Shown here in pieces: positions 23,240-26,632 of a stretch of 26,632 bases of DNA. The notes beneath the pieces are model-generated. The model searched no databases. It was not told the DNA's origin and saw only the letters and a list, made by a program, of their open reading frames with translations. This DNA is from Spirochaetaceae bacterium (GTDB taxonomy: Bacteria > Spirochaetota > Spirochaetia > SZUA-6 > Bin103). Positions within the stretch are counted from its first letter, which is position 1. Every line of letters starts with the position of its first letter. The stretch is from assembly GCA_028820215.1 (NCBI GenBank), contig JAPPKD010000096.1, positions 1 to 26,632 on the forward strand. Reading direction: 5' to 3'. The position numbers and the translations under genes are program-made.

Positions 23240-24355
23240 ATGTTTCGGAATCTGAAGTTGGAAAAGTACCGCAGTTTCGATTCGTACGAGTTGAGCGACC
23301 TGACACGGGTAAACCTGCTTGTCGGTAAGAACAACTGCGGCAAGACGTCGATTCTCGAGGCTGTCAATCTCCTCGTGTCCGGGGGGAGTCCCTCCGTAAT
23401 CGAACAAGGTGCCGACCGTCGCGGCGAGATGAACGTGCGCGAAGATCCTGAACCCTACGGCACACAAGCCGTCCCTGACGTCTCACACCTCTTCTTTGGA
23501 CGAGTCGTCGAGCCGGGAGTCGGTCTACATCTGTCGTCGAACGATGACACTCGATCGCTATCCATCGAGTTCGCGGACGTAGACGACGTCACGGAAGACG
23601 CTGACCACCGCGAGATCGATGGAATGCTCTCTCTCTTTGGCGAGGATACAAGCGATGTATTGGCTTTGGTCACCAAGGTAGACGGTCGGTCGAGCACGCC
23701 CTTCCTGCCGGTCTCCGAAGATGGTTCCGTGTTGGCGATGCCTCGTTCCCGCCGCATGCGACTCAAGAATGTCCCTGCTGCGCCGGTCGTGCAGTTCGTT
23801 ACGGCGGAGTCGCTGTACCCAGAATCGATGCGCGGCGCGTGGGACAAGGTCCTGGCAGACGGCCGCGAGTCGGACGTCGTCGAAGCCTTGAGGATCCTCG
23901 ATGGGGAACTCGACACGATTCATTTCCTGACGCATGGCTTCTTTCGCGGACCGTCTGAACGGGCAGGCGTCCTGGTCGGACTGCGTACCGGGCAGCGCGT
24001 GCCGCTGGGAAGCTGCGGAGACGGCATGCGCAGATTGCTTGCGCTCTCCCTCTCCGTCGTTCGAGCGGCAGACGGGTTCGTACTGATCGACGAGATCGAT
24101 ACCGGTCTGCATTGGACGGCGATGGAAGAAACATGGCGGTTGATCGTCACGGCGGCAAGACGATCCAACGTGCAGGTCTTCGCCACGACCCACAGCTACG
24201 ATTGCGTTCGAGGCCTTGCCACCCTCGTCGAGTCCTTCCCGGATCTTGCTCCCGAAGTCTCCATTCAGAAGATCGATCGACTATTGGGACAGGCTGTGAG
24301 TCTGGACGCGGACAAAATCAGGATTGCCCTGGCTCAAGACATGGAAGTTCGCTGA
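23240..24355 (+). CDS. AAA/OLD-like ABC-class ATPase
   Basis: 371-aa SMC/RecF-type ATPase of the AAA_21/AAA_15 group. Walker A is GKNNCGKTS (29-37), the ABC signature region is PLGSCGDGMRRLLAL (255-269), Walker B is FVLIDEIDTGLH (280-291), and the switch His is in FATTHSYD (His318). Such proteins often work with a TOPRIM or nuclease partner in phage defence or DNA repair. No TOPRIM domain is present after residue 330 and the next gene is a creatininase, so the partner is missing or the protein acts alone. AAGGAAGG with five bases spacing precedes the start. Codon use is less GC-rich than in the chaperone operon before it or the creatininase after it, which suggests acquisition by transfer. 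Confidence 0.87.
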   Translation: MFRNLKLEKYRSFDSYELSDLTRVNLLVGKNNCGKTSILEAVNLLVSGGSPSVIEQGADRRGEMNVREDPEPYGTQAVPDVSHLFFGRVVEPGVGLHLSSNDDTRSLSIEFADVDDVTEDADHREIDGMLSLFGEDTSDVLALVTKVDGRSSTPFLPVSEDGSVLAMPRSRRMRLKNVPAAPVVQFVTAESLYPESMRGAWDKVLADGRESDVVEALRILDGELDTIHFLTHGFFRGPSERAGVLVGLRTGQRVPLGSCGDGMRRLLALSLSVVRAADGFVLIDEIDTGLHWTAMEETWRLIVTAARRSNVQVFATTHSYDCVRGLATLVESFPDLAPEVSIQKIDRLLGQAVSLDADKIRIALAQDMEVR

Positions 24356-24426
24356 TGGCTGCGCTGGAGCAGAACGGCGACCAAGTGCCGGGAAGCGAGC
24401 CGGTGGCGGACGTCAAGAGCGGCTGA
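24355..24426 (+). pseudogene. 23-codon ORF repeating the 3' end of the propeller gene
   Basis: The reading frame starts at an ATG sharing one base with the ATPase stop (TGATG) and ends in TGA overlapping the creatininase ATG. It encodes a 23-residue peptide containing QVPGSEPVAD. The last codons of the 1072-aa propeller gene read QVPAVVPGSEPVAD; 19 bases (24394-24412 and 17192-17210) are identical. The likeliest reading is the surviving 3' tip of a propeller paralogue that once preceded the creatininase and was replaced by the ATPase gene. A coupled leader peptide is the alternative. Confidence 0.35.
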
Positions 24427-25334
24427 TGAGCCGGCCGATTGGCGTCCCCGAGGTGCGCTGGGAGCGCATGTTCCCGGACGAGCTGGATGAGGCGTTCGAG
24501 CGCTGCCCGGTCCTCTACCTGCCCTACGGGCTGTGCGAGCCGCACGGTCCGCAGAGCGCCCTGGGCTGCGACGGCCTGCGCGCGCACGCGATCTGCCGTC
24601 GCGCCGCCACCGCCCACGGCGGCCTGGTCGCCCCGCCGCACTACTGGCACATCCACGAGAGCGGCGGCTTCGGCATCTGGGCCAGCGGCAAGGTGGGCGA
24701 GGTGGCGCGCCCGTGGCTGACGGCCGTGCCGCCGTGGCTGTTCTTCAAGACCCTCTGCTACCATGTGCGCGCGGCCGACCAGCTCGGCTTCCGGGCCGCC
24801 GTGCTCTACTCCGGCCACGGCGGCCCGCACGCGGAGGACGTTGCGCGTTTCGTCGAGCTGATCCAGCCGCGGGTCGGCGCGCGCCTGGCGTTCGTGGTCG
24901 AGGGCGACGATCTGAAGGACCCGTCCAGCCCGTTCGCGTACGCCGAGTGGGCCGACCACGCTGGCAAGGGCGAGACCTCACAGCTCTGGGCGGTCGAGCC
25001 GGACGCGGTCGACCTGTCGCGCCTGCCGGGATCGGATGAGCCGGGCCCGCACTTCGCGATGGATCCCAGCGCAGCCGAGTCCGCCCGGCGCAGCGGCGAG
25101 GCGCTGCTCCGCCACAAGACCGCCTGGCTCGGCCGCGTGGCCGCCGGCCTACTGGCCGAGCACAAGCGGCTCGCCCCGGAGGTCAGGCTCCTCACGTACG
25201 TCCAGGTCGAGGCGCTTTGGTCCGAGGTGGTCGCCCCCCAGTTCCCGACCTTCGCCTGCATGCAGGACGGCGACGGCACCGTCCCGCCCGACTCCCGCTG
25301 GCACGCCAACTGGCGCATCCCGAAGGCCTTATAG
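24426..25334 (+). CDS. Creatininase-family amidohydrolase
   Basis: 302-aa metal-dependent amide hydrolase of the creatininase/MftE family. The N-terminal metal motif reads LYLPYGLCEPHGPQSALGCD (about 30-49, with the Glu, His and Asp ligands). YSGHGGPHAED supplies the second His motif, and HAGKGETSQLW supplies the later Glu. The ATG at 24426 overlaps the stop of a tiny upstream ORF (TGATGA). The family hydrolyses creatinine-like cyclic amides or formamides, or trims peptides in cofactor synthesis. No mycofactocin genes are nearby, so a catabolic role is more likely. The C-terminal third (QVEALWSEVVAPQFPTFACM) is longer than in minimal members. It is high in GC, like the main operons. Confidence 0.88.
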   Translation: MSRPIGVPEVRWERMFPDELDEAFERCPVLYLPYGLCEPHGPQSALGCDGLRAHAICRRAATAHGGLVAPPHYWHIHESGGFGIWASGKVGEVARPWLTAVPPWLFFKTLCYHVRAADQLGFRAAVLYSGHGGPHAEDVARFVELIQPRVGARLAFVVEGDDLKDPSSPFAYAEWADHAGKGETSQLWAVEPDAVDLSRLPGSDEPGPHFAMDPSAAESARRSGEALLRHKTAWLGRVAAGLLAEHKRLAPEVRLLTYVQVEALWSEVVAPQFPTFACMQDGDGTVPPDSRWHANWRIPKAL

Positions 25335-25435
25335 CGGATCGATCATCGTGTTGATCCAGCGCCAGCGACCGAGCAGCCCACGGAGCGTCCCGCCGAGCGT
25401 CGACAACCCGACGGCGCATAACGGACGGCGGCAGC

Positions 25436-25685
25436 CGGGATGCGCTCTTGGATCCGAACCGCCTCGATGATCTGGAGCACTGGGTGCCCACCGACCGGCG
25501 GCGGGCGCTCCGCACCCTGAGGCTGATTGAGGCGGTGCTCCGAGACCCGTTCGAGGCCGGGTAGAACGGAGCTGCTGGCTCAATTGAGCGGCGCCTGGTC
25601 CTCGCGCGTCGACGAGGAGCACCTTCTGGTGTATCGACTTACTGAATGGCACGTGCGCTTCCTCGCAGCCCGTAACCACTACTGA
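25436..25685 (+). pseudogene. Frameshifted YoeB/Txe-family toxin gene
   Basis: Two frames together rebuild a Txe/YoeB endoribonuclease toxin. Frame one (from about 25436 to the TAG at 25562-25564) reads LLDPNRLDDLEHWVPTDRRR and then LRLIEAVLRDPFEAG. Frame two (about 25559 to TGA at 25683-25685) reads LAQLSGAWSSRVDEEHLLVY and then FLAARNHY. Intact relatives run DPFEG.GKPEPLK..LSG.WSRRI..EHRLVY and end xARYHY, so both halves match at the right distance with one shift near 25555-25560 (two bases lost or one gained). The C-terminal His-Tyr and the WSxR and EHxLVY catalytic blocks remain. No start codon, ribosome-binding site or Phd/YefM-type antitoxin is evident in 25335-25435. Confidence 0.68.
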
Positions 25686-25820
25686 TCGTGCGGACGAACT
25701 CGACCGGCTGGCCGTAGCGTTCCGAGTGGCTGGGCGCTCTGGCGTCTGCGCTCTCATATCGATCAGCGCCACCGAGCCATCGGGAACGACGGGGAAAGGT
25801 CAGATTTGTTGCTCTGTACC

Positions 25821-25849
25821 TTGACTTTGTCAGCTTCTTATGCTTAGTT
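25821..25849 (+). promoter_or_regulatory. Candidate extended -10 promoter
   Basis: TTGACT (25821-25826, five of six consensus bases) and TTAGTT (25844-25849) are 17 bases apart, with TG one base before the -10. The element sits in an A/T-richer pocket 21 bases before the ATG at 25870. Confidence 0.4.
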
Positions 25850-25869
25850 TCTGCGCATGGGAGGCAAGA

Positions 25870-26445
25870 ATGTCCGATGGACCGTTCAAGAACGTTGAGC
25901 TGGGCAGCCGCTGGAAGCGCTTCGCCGCAGCTGCACACAACGATGCCGCTGATCCCACGGAACGATGCGTCTTGGCTGCGGATGCGATCGTGCACGAGAT
26001 CCTGACCGACGAAACCCAAGCGCTCCTGAGTGATCTCTTCGCCTACGTGCGCGAAGATCAACTGGATCTGACCCCGCTGTCCTCGATTGAACGCATCTTC
26101 CACAGCCATCACAAGACCGCGTTTGGTGACAGTCTGCAGCGAGAGGTCGCTTATCGGCTGGCGGATGACATGCCAGTCAGCGACGCCATCGATCAGGCGC
26201 TTGAGGCGTCATTCGACGACCACCACAGAAGAGCCAGAGATAGGATAGAGGAGGAGTGCATCCGCGCCCGCGAAGTTGGAGCCCTGCGTCGGGATCAGTT
26301 TCCTCACACCGTGGCCCGGGCGAACGCTGCCTTCGACGCATTGCCCAAACACGAGATCTGCGATGCCCTTCGCCGACGAAACAAGAGTGCTTTCAAGACG
26401 GCTGCCTCCAAGCATAGTGGCCTCGATGAAGGACCTCACTTGTGA
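25870..26445 (+). CDS. Hypothetical protein, first gene of a right-end pair
   Basis: 191-aa protein that I do not recognise. It is mostly alpha-helical and charged, with a C-terminal Lys/Arg/His-rich stretch (ALRRRNKSAFKTAASKHSGL). No catalytic motif, membrane segment or signal peptide is seen. The ATG at 25870 has a perfect GGGAGG five bases upstream, which decides it over the longer ORF starting at 25840. Its stop overlaps the start of the next ORF (GTGA), so the two are probably translated together. Base composition is clearly less GC-rich than the operons to the left, like the ATPase at 23240. That suggests an acquired accessory segment, and nearby toxin debris supports a mobile history. 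Confidence 0.72.
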   Translation: MSDGPFKNVELGSRWKRFAAAAHNDAADPTERCVLAADAIVHEILTDETQALLSDLFAYVREDQLDLTPLSSIERIFHSHHKTAFGDSLQREVAYRLADDMPVSDAIDQALEASFDDHHRRARDRIEEECIRAREVGALRRDQFPHTVARANAAFDALPKHEICDALRRRNKSAFKTAASKHSGLDEGPHL

Positions 26446-26632
26446 GTTCCCGAAGCACGCGAAGCCAGTACGGACTGACCCTCCGCATAGTTGGGCAAGA
26501 AACCCACTACAAGAGATGCTCCAACTCCGAAGAGACCGTCGCCGAGATTGGCGTGGACATCGTCTTTGACCCTTGCGTCCTCCTTAGAAACAAGCAGAAT
26601 CAGGCAGTCTCCGGGACCAAGTTGAAGCCGAG
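26442..26632 (+). CDS. Hypothetical protein, 5' part only (runs off the window)
   Basis: An open frame of 63 codons starts with GTG at 26442, overlapping the previous stop by four bases, and continues without interruption to the last base of the window. It begins MSSRSTRSQYGLTLRIVGQE and contains a Cys in KRCSN and one in FDPCVLL, too little to assign a family. It was identified from the overlap and continuity alone. Its composition matches the preceding gene, and the pair probably forms one transcriptional unit. Confidence 0.55.
   Translation, partial: MSSRSTRSQYGLTLRIVGQETHYKRCSNSEETVAEIGVDIVFDPCVLLRNKQNQAVSGTKLKP

Larger units (their letters stand above)
25335..25869. other. 535-base stretch without an intact gene
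   Basis: This contains the toxin relic described at 25436-25685 and the promoter at 25821-25849. I see nothing recognisable in 25335-25435 or 25686-25820: no antitoxin, tRNA or mobile-element end. Confidence 0.6.

Noticed and set aside
20633..23467. 944-aa minus-strand ORF
   Set aside because: Antisense to GrpE, Hsp70 and the zinc-ribbon gene, whose motifs are unmistakable on the plus strand.
25686..25820. Possible coding remnant RADELDRLAVAFRVAGRSG in one frame
   Set aside because: There is no start, no ribosome-binding site and no recognisable family. The length is compatible with chance.

Overview
The window is about 26.6 kb of high-GC bacterial DNA (roughly two-thirds G+C in the main operons by eye). 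Genes are tightly packed, with many ATGA, GTGA and TGATG overlaps. An sn-lipid/oligosaccharide-type ABC importer (LplB/YtcP/LplA class) without its own ATPase, large BNR/sortilin-like propeller proteins, family-10-like putative glycosidases, M19 and creatininase-type amidohydrolases and many toxin-antitoxin pieces suggest an uncultivated environmental heterotroph. Marine or sponge-associated Spirochaetota would fit, but Poribacteria- or Planctomycetes-like lineages cannot be excluded. This taxonomic guess is an inference from gene content; there is no rRNA or tRNA marker here.

Layout. (1) 92-3611, minus strand: a three-gene catabolic operon (beta-propeller glycosidase-like protein, amidohydrolase_2, M19 dipeptidase-like protein). 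(2) 3668-4139: an XRE antitoxin-like gene preceded by what looks like the decayed 3' end of a RelE-type toxin. (3) 4234-11265, plus strand: promoter and dyad, two permeases, a solute-binding protein, a probable terminator, then two tandem, nearly identical GH10-like putative hydrolases. This looks like a glycan or glycoside import and degradation locus. (4) 11315-13426: an orphan HigA-like regulator, three evenly spaced palindromic operators, then hipB and a HipA split into two overlapping genes. This is the HipBST arrangement (HipB, HipS, HipT). (5) 13476-17236: a GNAT acetyltransferase and a 1072-aa Asp-box propeller protein. (6) 17261-23191: a five-gene chaperone cassette consisting of a 931-aa TPR-like protein, a J-domain protein whose HPD motif reads HPP, a divergent GrpE, an Hsp70 and a zinc-ribbon/helical-repeat protein. 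(7) 23240-25334: an AAA/OLD-like ATPase of lower GC, a 23-codon ORF repeating the tail of the propeller gene, and a creatininase-family amidohydrolase. (8) 25335-26632: a frameshifted YoeB/Txe toxin relic, then two unrecognised lower-GC genes, the last running off the window.

How it may work together. Regions 1 and 3 plausibly supply import and hydrolysis of sugar- or peptide-containing substrates, with the ATPase encoded elsewhere. The most unusual systems are the complete split-HipA kinase module with its phased operators, and the self-contained non-canonical Hsp70 cassette, where co-translation signals link a large TPR partner, a J-like cofactor, an exchange factor and the Hsp70. At least four toxin-antitoxin loci occur in about 22 kb; only the HipBST one looks intact.
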